From contig CM023540.1 in the NCBI GenBank assembly GCA_013350335.1, forward strand, positions 26,763,175-26,827,174: a DNA stretch of 64,000 nt. The letters are read 5' to 3'. Made by a program: the position numbers and the translations under genes. Each line of letters opens with the position of its first letter. Position 1 is the first letter of the stretch. The notes under the pieces are model-generated. The model ran no database searches. It saw nothing but the letters and a program-made list of their open reading frames with translations, and had not been told where the DNA came from. The DNA comes from Chimonanthus salicifolius (lineage: Eukaryota > Streptophyta > Magnoliopsida > Laurales > Calycanthaceae). Shown one piece after another: positions 12,480 to 23,009 of the stretch.

Positions 12480-12811
12480 GTTAGTTCATGGGCAATGGGT
12501 AGGATAGGATATGAGTTGGGTTTGGTCATGGGTTGAGTAACAAATTATAGATACCATGTTTGCTTAAGTTGAACCATGGGTCTGAAGTGGTGCATAGGTT
12601 GAGTTAGGTTGATCATGGGACATGGGTTGAATCGGGTCATGGGTCATGGATTGAGTCACGTGTCGTGGTTCAATTGGATCTTGGGTTATGGGTTAGGTTG
12701 GGCCATGGTTAGTCCTAGATTAAGTCATATGCCTTGAAATCCACAAGCCATGGAAATCATGGTCAGTCCTAGATTGGGTCGCATGCCTTGAAATCCACAA
12801 GCCATGGAAAT
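12480..12811. repeat. degenerate TGGGTT-type repeats ending in a 54-bp tandem duplication
   Basis: From 12480 to 12700 the motif ATGGGTTGAGT and variants (CATGGGTTGAG, ATGGGTTGAAT, ATGGATTGAGT) recur irregularly. Positions 12704-12757 and 12758-12811 are direct tandem copies with few mismatches, sharing GCCTTGAAATCCACAAGCCA. Such GGGTTGAG-rich stretches often occur inside plant hAT-type MITEs, but no ends were identified. Confidence 0.65.
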
Positions 12812-12961
12812 TGCTTTGTGATCTCTCCTAAGAATTCATTTTCACATTTCTTGTGGAAAATTACCAAGGTGTGGAAATCAATTTCCATAGAAACGGTCCG
12901 CATGGAAGAATGAAAAACGATTTCATTGTGGAAACCATTTTCCATTTCCACGAATTTTTTT

Positions 12962-13125
12962 ATTTTTATTTTTCTAATGAAGAAGCCCAAGACCCCATCT
13001 CTCCTCGAGTAGAGGGCGTTGGGTAAAACTCCGGATGCATGCAGCCCTCCATAAGCCATGGGCATCGGGTGACTACGGGATTCGAACCTGAGATCTCTGG
13101 TTCCACAAAAAAAGTTGTGGACGAA
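12962..13125 (-). mobile_element. 5'-truncated tRNA-derived SINE
   Basis: On the minus strand a clean B-box GGTTCGAATCC (13078-13088) is followed by a body resembling the element at 43728-43905: GGAGTTTTACCCAACGCCCT here against GGAGTTTTACACAATGCCCT there, and GATGGGGTCTTG against GGTGGGGTCTTG. An A/T-rich tail lies at its low-coordinate end. The A-box is poor or missing where it meets LINE sequence near 13120. No target-site duplication was found. Confidence 0.6.
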
Positions 13126-14801
13126 CATGCACTTATTCTCAAAAACCCAATAGTTACACTCCCCCATAAGAGCCACACTATGCCACCTTAAATAAAGGAT
13201 CAATCCCCAACCCAACATGAGAACCTTGAAAGAGGGTAAACCCACCTGACAAAGAATGAGCCAAAAAAAAACAAGTAAAACAAAAAGGTAATGAATGAAA
13301 ATATGATCAATTGATTCCTCATGGTTTCAACACAAGAAACACATGTTAGGAACGGTAACATTTCTTTGCTTCAAATTGTCTTGGCTTACAAAATTATTAA
13401 GAAAGGACAACCAACATAAAGCTTTGACCTTGGATGGAGAAAGGGATTTCCGGAATGACCTTAGAGGGAAACAATGAAGCCAGACAATCTTATAAGAGAA
13501 AAAATAGGTTTGCTAGAAAAAATGCCACAACGATACTAAGACCAACTTCTACGATCCTCTTTCGAAGATGGGTAAAACCATCAATTAAAAATAAAAGCCT
13601 TAAAAATTGATCAATCTCATAATCCATTAGGTTCTTCTGAAAGTACAAGCCTAGACCACCTTCCCCCAATGTCTCAACACAAACCCCTGTGAAATTACCT
13701 TTTTGTGTGGATAGGGAATATAACCTTATCAAAACAAGTGCTACGGGGGTTGATCACCAATCCGGAGGTCCTAAAACCTAATCCTAGATCCACTCCCACC
13801 TTGATTTTGATGCCTTCCACTACGTGATCCAAAATTTGAGATATCTTTCCATGTGTAGGACCAATTTCTCTAGATCAATCCCCAAGGAACTGCCTCCAAA
13901 CAGACTCCCAATTGCTCTAGATGCTCTCCATACCTCCACCATATTTTGGACAATAGGGACAAGTTCCTTTCAGTTATATTCCTAGTACCTAAACCTCCTC
14001 TTCCAATGGGAAGTTTAACCTTTTCACAATCTACTATATGATATTTTTTCTCACCTCTTGCCCTATCTCATAATAAATCCAGCTGGAATTTTTCAAACAC
14101 CTCCACTTTAATAGAGTTCTTAAACAAAGAATAGTAGACAGGAAGATTGGTAATGGTTGACTTTATAAGAGTGATCCGGCCACCAATGATAAATGTCATT
14201 TATTCCAGGATGTTGGATTTTGTTTGAATTGTTCAACGACTGAGTCCCACATAGATGGGAATCTAGGATTATCCCCTAAGGAAAGCGTAAGATGAGGAGA
14301 TGGAAAATTGTGCCTTAGCGCAGGCCAAATGGTAGAAGCAAACCTTTAACAAACTTACTAGAAGCAATGGCACCAGTGACGGAGCTCTTTTCCACATTGA
14401 TCTTCAAGGTTGAAATTGCTTGAAAAATTGCAAGATTGTGAAAACATTGACTGCTTGGTCCAACTCATAGACACAAATGATAGTAATCATCTGAAAAATG
14501 GAGGTGGGTCCAAACTTGAGCTTGCAAAACAGAAACCCTTGATCAAATGTTCTCTCAGCTTTCTGTAATTAACTGCTCAGGCCTTCCATAACAATGGAAA
14601 AAGAGAGAGGGTCACCCTCTCTCAAGCCTTTCTCGCTCTTAAAAGAAAAATGGGGTGTGCCAATCACCAAAAATGAGAAATAAGGTGTCAAAATGCATTC
14701 GTTCATCAACCCTATCCTAATTTAGTAGAGCCTATAGATGAGATGAGATAGTCCCAACCCACATGATTATATGCATTCTCAAGATCCACCTTGCATACCA
14801 T

Positions 14802-15081
14802 GCTCATGTAATACCCCGCCCCAGAGCTGGACTTTATGGTAAAATGCACATATAAGTGGAGAGAAAATAGTAAGGCGGCGTTGGGCGCCCCTGGAGAAGT
14901 CCCACATTGCCTACAGAGTGGGATTGGCGCCAATATATAAGTTGGACGTCCTCCTCCTTCAAGCACAACGCGTTTTGGGGTGTCTCCTTAGGTGGGTTCC
15001 CCAATGCAAAGCCTTGCAGGTCCCGCCTATAGGCCCAGAGCAGACAATATTGTGTTGGAGGGACAGTGTCGTTATAGCCCA
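14802..15081 (-). mobile_element. solo LTR-like element inserted in the LINE
   Basis: The body (14807-15076, 270 bp) reads on the minus strand TATAACGACACTGTCC ... GGGGTATTACA. It is flanked by the near-identical 5-mers GCTCA (14802-14806) and GCCCA (15077-15081), as expected of an LTR element target site. It interrupts the RT reading between GKQILDRILIANECIDSRL and MVCKVDLENAY. Shared start, internal ATATTGTCTGC and end GTATTACA tie it to the copy at 49929-50132. It has no coding capacity. Confidence 0.7.
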
Positions 15082-15194
15082 ACTCTTTGATCGTTAGCCT
15101 CGAGTCAATACATTCATTAGCTATAAGAATCCTATCAAGGATTTGCTTCCCTTTGAAATGCGTGTGGCAGCTGGTTGATTCTAATATTGGAGAT

Positions 15195-15952
15195 TTAAGG
15201 GGTTTTAACTGAATATTCAAACTCAGGAGATAGAGATCCATTATTTAGGGTATCTCCCATGGCATAGAATCTCCTATTTTTAGACATGATTTGCCTTTAA
15301 TCTACTGCCTGCCAAACGCGTAGATTGAAATCTCTGATTTTTTTTTGGATATTTGATGATTCTAATTAGGAGTGTTCATTTGTCCTAACCTGGCATGAGC
15401 CCGACTTAAATATACGGGCTTGAACAAGATTTTTGTCTAACAGGCCGGGCTCGGGCTTTTACTTAAAAGCTCGAAAAGGCTCGTCGGACTTTTAGGCCCT
15501 TTATTTTTTGTTTTATAAATTGAAAATATAGCCGTACAGATTGAACAAACAATTAAAGGCTGACCATCCATAATTTCATCTAAAAAATCAAGTCCACTTG
15601 ATCTTAATGGTCAAAATCACCAAGTGTCATCTTTTCAAGGACGTCTGCCAACTTTGACTATCAAGATCAAGTGGCTACAAATTGATTTTTTGAACTGAAA
15701 TTTAAATTGGAGGTAGGTATTTAAGTATATATATATTTTTAAAAATATATATTTTCAATTTGTACGGTTAAATTTTCAAGTTACAAAACACATTTAAAAA
15801 AAAAACTATGCCCAAGTGCAAAATAAGAAGGCTTTAAACGATGGGCTCAAGCTTTTGTAGATATAAACGGGCATGGGTTTCTTTTGACAAAGCTCGACCC
15901 GTGAACAGGCCTAATTCTAATCTCTAGAGATTTAAAGTTGCCAACCCCTTAA
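15195..15952. mobile_element. MITE-like insert flanked by TTAA, itself interrupted
   Basis: The body (15199-15948) starts GGGGTTTTAACT and ends with the inverted counterpart AGTTGCCAACCCC, flanked by TTAA on both sides (15195-15198 and 15949-15952). It splits the LINE reading between IIAKVLAN and GKQILDRIL. Without the hAT-like element inside it, only about 195 bp remain, a MITE-like size. The superfamily is uncertain: TTAA or TTA target duplications are seen in piggyBac and PIF/Harbinger groups. Confidence 0.5.
15359..15921. mobile_element. hAT-like MITE with 8-bp target-site duplication
   Basis: The body (15367-15913, 547 bp) begins TAGGAGTGTTCA and ends TGAACAGGCCTA; these match as inverted repeats at 10 of 12 positions. 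The octamer ATTCTAAT flanks it exactly on both sides (15359-15366 and 15914-15921). An 8-bp duplication and TAGGNNTGTTCA ends are typical of plant hAT elements. It has no transposase reading frame, so it is non-autonomous. It lies inside the TTAA-flanked insert. Confidence 0.8.
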
Positions 15953-16115
15953 CTATTAGCCAAAACTTTTGCAATGATTTTTTTTAAAGACCTAAGACCA
16001 ATCTATGTTGTTCACACTTACCAAGTTCCATTACTTCTTCCAACTTTGGAATAAATGTAATCAAGGCACATCCATACCTTTATTTATCTGCCTCTATTAC
16101 GAAATTTCAAGGGAA

Positions 16116-16154
16116 CCTGCATGAGATCTAACTTAATGATGCCCCAACAATGTT
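16116..16154. repeat. 39-bp exact direct repeat, copy A
   Basis: A 39-base segment starting CCTGCATGAGATCTAACTTA is repeated without mismatch at 16376-16414, 260 bp away. Copy A lies within LINE RT coding sequence; copy B sits exactly at the poly-T boundary of the next LINE fragment. Confidence 0.9.
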
Positions 16155-16412
16155 GAAAGTAGGCCATAGAAACATGGGCCCTTATCTAATCCACCATTCC
16201 CATAATAACAAAAGCATTTCCCATCCTCGAAGCACTATTCCAACCATAAAGATTGTTGACTAACGGTTAAAATTCACCATATCCAATCTGGGTCTATCAA
16301 ATGCCTCCTGAGAGTATAAACACTAAAGTACTTGACAACTTTGCTAGCTTGATGGTGAGTCTATCATCAACTAAGCCTGCATGAGATCTAACTTAATGAT
16401 GCCCCAACAATG

Positions 16413-18010
16413 TTTTTTTTTTTTTAAAGATAACTTCATTAATTCATTAAGGAGATACAAGAGAGACAAGAAAGCAGGCCAAAAGAAGCCTACCAAAACA
16501 GTAAAACACAATCCCTCCCCAAAATTACAAGAATTTATTTACGACTTCCGAAACTAGAGTCAGCCCCTGATGAGCCATATCATTTGCAGCCGACTTAGTT
16601 GATCGAGGAGCCCAAACAACCTTAAAATCGAAGGAAGCAATAATATGCCGAATCCTTTCAATTTTGTCCAAGAAAATTCACGGACATTGGGAACCCAACA
16701 CCCATCCTACAACTACCTGAGAATCACTTTCTACAATACTCCCATAAACTCTCCTAACTCCAACTCCAAAATGCATTACCATAAAGCAAACAATTCCACC
16801 TCAATTACTGAACCGGTAGGAATTAGACCAGTAAAGGAAAGAACTGTAGACCCCCGAATCATTACGGATGATCCCTCCATAACCTACCAAACCAATATCT
16901 CGCATACAACTTCCATCAAAATTAAGCTAAAGAAGCCCGCTAGCAGGGGGATTCCAATAAACTTGATGACTAGACTCTAAGTGATGCATAACCGAATCCA
17001 TAGAAGCCCGATCTCTACACAAATCTGAAACAATAAATCCCTGGAACTTAGACGACCTGACCAACTACCAAGCTGCCCGAAGCATAATAATATTCAAGAG
17101 GGACAAAGCAGAACACTTTTTACCATGGAAAACCCTTTTATTACGTTCCATCCAAATGGACTAAACAATACTCAAGACAGTCACATTCCACAGACATCGA
17201 CGAAAAGAACTACCTGACACCACCACTTGTTCATTATACAACTCACCCCACGTACGAGGCATGCAAAAAGCAATACCCAACAGCTGGAAGAAGTGCACCC
17301 AAATCTGATAAGAGGATTGACAATGGAGTAGCAAGTGATTAACGGACTACGCATCTGATAAACACAATGGACAAGCATTCACAATAATCATCTTCCGTAG
17401 AAGCAGATTATCAATAGTCAAAAATTTCTACAATCCTGCAAGCCAACCAAACACCTTCACTTTAATGGGAGAAACCCTCACCCAAATTTTAGGGGGAATG
17501 GAGAGAACATCACCAACCAACAATAATTACTTACAAAAATATTGTACAGAAAAATAACCATGAGGATCGATCTCCCAAATCCGCATGTCCTTCCCATAGC
17601 CCATCACAAAGACGGTTTCCGAAAGATACATTAACAACATCCATCCTTCTACCATCCAATCCTCCAACTCTCTCCGAAACTGAGGACCTCATAGCACTCC
17701 CTAACCGTGGCTTCATTATTTGCTGCTAGAGAGAAAAGCATAGGGAACGCTTGGGCCAAAGGAGCATCACCCAACCATTCATCCAGCCAGAAGAAGATGT
17801 CCTCACCTGAATACACACGATATCTAATGTGCCGACCAAAGACCATTGCTACGGAACAAACACCCTTCCAAAAACTTGAATCTCTCCCATTAGCATTTGC
17901 AATCCTCCATCCATAGCCCTGCAGCCTATATTTTCTTCGAAGTATATCCTTCCACAGACTCTCTGAAGAGTCACACAACTGCCACAACCACTTTCCTAGC
18001 AAAGTGGTAT
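16413..18010 (-). mobile_element. second LINE fragment: zf-RVT plus RNase H and poly-A tail
   Basis: The minus strand gives LINE C-terminal features: 18002-17649 reads KWLWQLCDSSESLWKDIL and VYSGEDIFFWLDEWLGDAPL; near 17380-17250 a zf-RVT-like region with a Cys/His pattern; then 16980-16550 an RNase H (RVT_3) domain with LNFDGSCMRDIGLVGYGGII, VESDSQVVVGWVLGS and RSTKSAANDMAHQGL. The element ends in a poly-A tail (poly-T on + at 16413-16425). It lacks the endonuclease and most of the RT and carries stops, so it is a 5'-truncated dead copy. Confidence 0.8.
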
Positions 18011-19588
18011 CAACAAACCCATTGATTTCATTGAGTTAGAACACTTAGAAATGATGTCCCAAGTTGATCTCACCTCCAAAATTGAGTTTAGAACCATCAA
18101 GTATCAAATGAAGTATTTTTTTCCACATGAAGGAACAAACAAGCAGATTTAAATGCAAAGTGTCAACAATGCATTTGATGTGTTGACTAGGTGTTGTACC
18201 TTTGGCTTCTCCGAAGAAGTTATACAAATTCAAATCCTAAGTTAGTGTTTCTAGAATACTCTTATCACCTACTTACTAGCCCATGTAAATTTATTCCTAA
18301 AATAAAAAATTAAAAAAGGTCCACATTGCAAAATTACAAGTCCATTTTCCATAGAAGGGGCACCTTAGTTCATTTGCATAACAAATGGTGGAAACACTTA
18401 TGGGCAACAAATGATCAAAGGTTTCTCCCATAGCCAAGGTTTTCCTACTATAGGATTGAGGAGGCTAAAAGGTTCAATTGACATCTAATAGACAAGTTAA
18501 CTGTTCTTCTTCTTTTTCATCTTGAATTTTTTTTAAATGTCAAAAAAGCTTTTACAAGCATTAAAAAAATAAAAAAATAATTTTTTTATTGCCTTTAGGT
18601 CTACTTGCAAAAGCAAAAAGGAAAAACATGTATCATGATGAAACTTTTATCAGGCTCAACCTCCACAAAGCAACTCTTGATCAAAGAAATGGAAGGTAGA
18701 AATCCTTCTTCTTAGAAACAGTTCTTAAAAGTCTAATTAAAAAGCTTTCTTCCACCATCTAATGTGCTTGAGACACATTGTCTATCATACTTTACCCTTG
18801 ACGGAGATAATTAATTGTGGACCCATGGTCATAGGGCAAATGTCAAAAAGGCTTGTGAATTTTAAAACAACAACAAAAACTGGGACCTCAAGATGATTCA
18901 TCTGTCCTAAATTGAGATATACTCCAAATGTGGGCTGGGAATACCAATGTTATCCAAAAAAAATAAATTGAGCTATACTCCTAACTGGGGAAATGTTGGT
19001 CTAGAAGTGTCTCCAAATTTCCTAGACGAAGGATTGTTAGAGATCCATCTGCAACCTTTTTTGTATTCTTTATTGTATTATGTGATCAAAATTATATGTC
19101 CGTTCAAGGCTGTTGCATTACACACAGTATCAAACCCAACACATGCAACCTCTACCAAGTATCTAATAACTGTAATTTGGAGTGCAGCCATGAAACAATT
19201 TGTTGCCTCAACATGCTTAACAAGTTAGGGCAGTAAGATTCCAATATTCGGCAATGCTCGCTTGCAACAGAGTGCTGAATAAAATTCTCAAGTCTTCAGA
19301 AAAAGCTCAAACGACTAAACCACATAACTAATAAGAACATAATCACATATACAACATCCCAGCAAAATAAAACAAGATATTGACAGAAACAAAATTACAT
19401 GCCAAAATGGAAAAAAAAAAAAAACAAAACAAATTGAGACACCTTTCACAGAGGATTTCAAACAAAGATCCAATGGTGTATCAAGAAACCATTGTTCCCA
19501 TTCACATTGGGCTAGCAAGATACAACAAAGTGATAATTGGTGGAGATCTAAAGGTCAATTTCTGCACATACCTCATCCCAGATCATGT
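18011..19588. other. gene-free spacer
   Basis: No protein family recognised. The small minus frame 18045-18233 may be transposon debris. The stretch 18880-19580 is A-rich and probably holds the 3' flank of the F-box gene. Confidence 0.5.
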
Positions 19589-20611
19589 TTAAAAGGGGTT
19601 CATCTCAAGCAGATAAGTCTTCATCTTCACCATTGCTTTTGCTGCATCACCAAACGGCTCCTCAAAAGCCCCTGCCACAAAGGCATCACAGTCCTTCTTA
19701 AGGGGCTGGTCAACTGGTCTGATTGCAACAAGTGTTGCCCCATCCATCACAAACCCTGACGGAAGCTCCAGTCGTGGTGTGTACCAAAGCTTCATGTTAA
19801 GCGCAGGCACCTGCGTGCGGTTTGCCGAAGTGGATGCCGCTGCAAGTGGGGATTGGCGGAACTCCGCCAGCTGCTTCTCCCCCATACAGAGGACCCCTTG
19901 CCCATCAGCATCTGTCAGAACTAAGCTCTGCAGTGTTGGATGCTCAGCAACAATCTGCTGCAGAAGATAATGCCGGGCAGATGCAGCAATCAGGGACGTG
20001 ATAGTCCAGACTACACGCAGTTTGAGATCGCCATTTGGGATGGGATCGGCATCAGTGGGGGGATCAGTGGCAGAGAGAGGGTTCGTATAGAAGGAGGTGG
20101 CACCGAGGATGACGCAGCTATCTAGGGAGCTACCAAACTCGGCCCTCCATTTAAGAAGTGCACCACGGTCGACACCGAGCTCCCCGGCAGGTAGCTCAAT
20201 TCGGAGAGTCTTGATTTCTTTGAAATTCTTCAAAACCTCCGACGGGGAATGGTGTGAGACTTCGGCAAAGATGCCCCTCTTTGGGATGAGGATCTGGTGG
20301 AGGATTTGCAAGGGCTTGAAGACGCTGCCTAGGAGAAGTTTCACGATGTTTCCAAAAACACCTCTGGGCTTGGAATTGGGGCCCTCGTCGTCTTCGTCGC
20401 CGGAGATGACGCAGTCGACTCGGACAAGGACTGAGTCGACCTGGAACGCAAGCGAGTTGAAGCGCTTGGAAACGGCGCAGCAGCGGCCGAGGTCTTTGAT
20501 GTCCTGCAAACGGTTGAAGATGGAGAGGAGAAGAGAATTGGGTAGGCTGTCGAAGAGATCTTCCGGGTCACCTGGATCCGACTGCATTTCGGACTCTCGA
20601 TCCGGTTCCAT
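19589..20611 (-). CDS. F-box protein (At5g46170/At4g18380-like), single exon
   Basis: Substrate-recognition subunit of an SCF E3 ubiquitin ligase; the substrate is unknown. The intact 340-aa frame starts at MEPDRESEMQ. Residues 19-60 are the F-box (DLFDSLPNSLLLSIFNRLQ ... DLGRCCAVSKRFNSLAFQVD), which would bind SKP1/ASK. The rest lacks LRR or Kelch repeats and matches the small plant group of At5g46170 and At4g18380, related to AUF1/AUF2: VRVDCVISGDEDDE, HHSPSEVLKNFKEIKTLRIE, GALLKWRAEFGSSLDSCVIL, RVVWTITSLIAASARHYLLQ, DGQGVLCMGEKQLAEFR and the end KTYLLEMNPF. Length agrees with the family (roughly 340-400 aa). It lies between the DUF1666 and ESP1-like genes on the opposite strand. GC content is well above the surroundings, so the intact frame is clear of repeat decay. 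Confidence 0.93.
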   Translation of the reverse strand: MEPDRESEMQSDPGDPEDLFDSLPNSLLLSIFNRLQDIKDLGRCCAVSKRFNSLAFQVDSVLVRVDCVISGDEDDEGPNSKPRGVFGNIVKLLLGSVFKPLQILHQILIPKRGIFAEVSHHSPSEVLKNFKEIKTLRIELPAGELGVDRGALLKWRAEFGSSLDSCVILGATSFYTNPLSATDPPTDADPIPNGDLKLRVVWTITSLIAASARHYLLQQIVAEHPTLQSLVLTDADGQGVLCMGEKQLAEFRQSPLAAASTSANRTQVPALNMKLWYTPRLELPSGFVMDGATLVAIRPVDQPLKKDCDAFVAGAFEEPFGDAAKAMVKMKTYLLEMNPF

Positions 20612-22653
20612 TTTTCTTTTCCTTCTGTGTTTTTAGATGGTTGCAGAAATTCAATCTCAATGTCAAATTCAAATCCCAAAAGGAGGGATTTTGGATTGTA
20701 AAGATGAAGATGATTGAAGGGAGATCGAGGGAGGAAGGAAAGCGGATTTTGGGGGTGGAACGGGAAAAAACAGGGGCCTTGATGGCAGTTTTGTTCTAAG
20801 CATCTCTTTCTGCTTTTTCTTTTCCATCCCTCGATCGGAGATAGAGGAGGCTACGTGGCTGCCTCGACTCCCCCCTCGACTCCAGCGGCATACAACCCCC
20901 TCTTTAACGAATTTCTCCGTATGGTGAAAAATGGTATTATTACCGTGCTCTCTAATTTTTTTAATTTTAAAAATTTGTTGTTATAAATTATTTTGGGATT
21001 TTTCTTACATATTTTGAAAGTTGTGAATTTGGGTTACTATACCTATAAATTTTAAAATTGGATCAATGTGTCTTATACATCTAGTTAGACTTTTTATCAA
21101 ATTGCCATGCAAATTTTTTAAAATTATAATTACAATGATACAAATGACAATGGGATGGACTGGAACATCACGCTAGTTTATCAACACATATATCTGCAAA
21201 AGCGCTAGTTTATTTACTTTTTCGATGCTAGAACAATAGTGCATGTTATTTTTTGTAGGGCTAGAAATGTAAATACTGTATATAAAAAGACATTAATTAA
21301 AAATATGAAAATTGATATAATCTAGTGGTAGGTATGCATTGTTCTAGCGTTGAAAAAATAGTGTAAAGTAGCGCTTTCACCAACAATTCTAATTTGCATT
21401 GTTGTGCTTGTAATTGAAAAAAATAGCATAGACAATTTGGTAAAAAAAAAAAAAAAGTTTAATTGGACATAGGATGCGCTCTAATCCAAATTAATCTTTA
21501 GTTTGCAGTCACATATTCTCCTTCTTTACGTCGATAGTAAGATTACATGATCATACATTTGTCATAAATTAAAGTATTTAACAATATATCATAATTACAT
21601 AAACGCATTAATTCGATCTTATTTTACATTTCACAAGACTTTACTTTGATATTTATTTATTTAAAGGGAAATGTTTGAATTAATTTGGTTATTAAAATTT
21701 ATTGTCGATTTCATTCTCGATTTAGTTTTGGGAACTCCAACAAGTTCAAATCTAATTAATTCGATGCATTTTCATTTTAATTTTAAATTAATTACATTGA
21801 TTTCCATTTTTAAAATTTAATTTAGTTAAGTTAATAAATTTTAAATTTAATTTAGAACCTCGATAAAATAAAATAACGGATTGAGTCATTACATAGTCGT
21901 GGAATCCAGTGTAAAAACGTCAACCATATTGAGTTTGGGTCAAATTGATTTAAATTTTTTTAACCCAATTCAATCCCAAATTTCACTTGGGTTTTTTTTA
22001 ACTTAACTCGACAAAAAATAACAACTACATGATCCAAACCCACTGATTTTTAGGATGGGGTCATGCGGGTTGAGTTAAAATCCAACTCAAGTTTCATTTA
22101 ACCCAATCCAAGTTTCACCCCTAACTAAGAGTGATCGCCATCACTGTCCAGTCTCCAGATAGGGAAACTCAGTTCAGAGCGAGTGACTAAATAGAAAGAA
22201 GAGAAAACAAGAAGGATCGGAGCGGGTGAGACTTGAGAGAAGAGAATACAAGAAGGTTAGAGTGACTGAAACTGGAGAGAAGATAAAGAAAAGGCCATCA
22301 CCGGTGAGAGAGAGAAGGGGTAGCTGCCTGAAACTGAAGGGAGAAATAAAAAATTGGAGAGAGGAAATCAGGGCATTTGGCGCGTAACGCCGGAACTTAT
22401 ATTTCTTTCGAGTAGATCGAGTCGGTTCGAGTCAGATCAAGTCAATGTTAAAAAGTTAAGCCCAACCTAACTCGATTTTAATCTGATTTTTTTTAGCCGA
22501 CTCGATCCTAAAAACCGACTCAAAGTTCCAACCATTCCCAAAACTGAGGGTCGCAAGGGTCGGCTTCTCTCAACTTTTAAAATGTACTTTTGATCGTTCT
22601 CGAAGTCGGACGTCTTTCCTCAGTTAAATTTGAGGGGCAGCGAGGGGAAAGAC
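20612..22653. other. divergent intergenic region between the F-box and ESP1-like genes
   Basis: Both genes point outward from this region, so it holds two promoters. The first 300 bases are GC-richer and probably carry the F-box 5' UTR. The middle is very AT-rich. 21940-22140 and 22390-22540 contain ACCCAAC/CTCGA-rich stretches, the former ending CAAGTTTCACCCCTAA, which resembles a hAT-like MITE end. 22188-22330 is a purine-rich block with loose repeats of about 45 bp (AGAGAAxACAAGAAGG). Confidence 0.5.
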
Positions 22654-22964
22654 ATGGCAGGGAAGCAGATGACGACGGGTAGCAGCGACGCCTTCACCTC
22701 TCAGATGGCTGGAATGTCCAAGAACCAGCTCTACGACATCATGTCTCAGATGAAAGTAACTATTAACCTCCTCTTGTTCTCCCTCCCTTCCTCCTCCCTT
22801 CCTTCCTTCTTTCCTGGTTCAAAGCTAGTACTGCCTCTTGTTCATTTATTTATATTTCTTCTGTGTGGCATTCCATCAGACACTTATCGAGCAAAATCAG
22901 CAGCAGGCCAAACAGATCCTTGTCGAGAACCCTCTGCTCACCAAAGCCCTCTTCCAGGTCTCAC

Positions 22965-23009
<45 letters not shown>

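Larger units (their letters stand above)
13120..16375 (-). mobile_element. decayed L1-like LINE, reverse transcriptase to zf-RVT
   Basis: Minus-strand translation, with many stops and frame changes, gives plant L1 landmarks in order. Near 16130 is MAYFQHCWGIIKLDLM; near 15980 IIAKVLAN; near 15110-15150 GKQILDRILIANECIDSRL; near 14760-14800 MVCKVDLENAYNHVGWDYL (the catalytic-Asp motif of RT); near 14600 a GLREGDPLS-like block; near 13650 GGLGLYFQKNLMDYEIDQFL; and near 13390 a zf-RVT-like stretch around NMCFLC. It cannot code for active protein. Three younger insertions (15199-15948, containing 15367-15913, and 14807-15076) break it up. Confidence 0.8.

Noticed and set aside
13021..13245. Minus-strand reading frames of up to 158 aa with a GGLHASGVLPNALYSRRDG-like segment
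   Set aside because: The segment is the body of a SINE next to LINE sequence; a similar segment at 43627-43821 has the same origin. Not a protein gene.
16645..16980. Plus-strand 111-aa reading frame
   Set aside because: It is antisense to the RNase H domain of the minus-strand LINE, which has clear family motifs.
20097..20636. Plus-strand 179-aa reading frame
   Set aside because: Antisense shadow of the F-box coding sequence.
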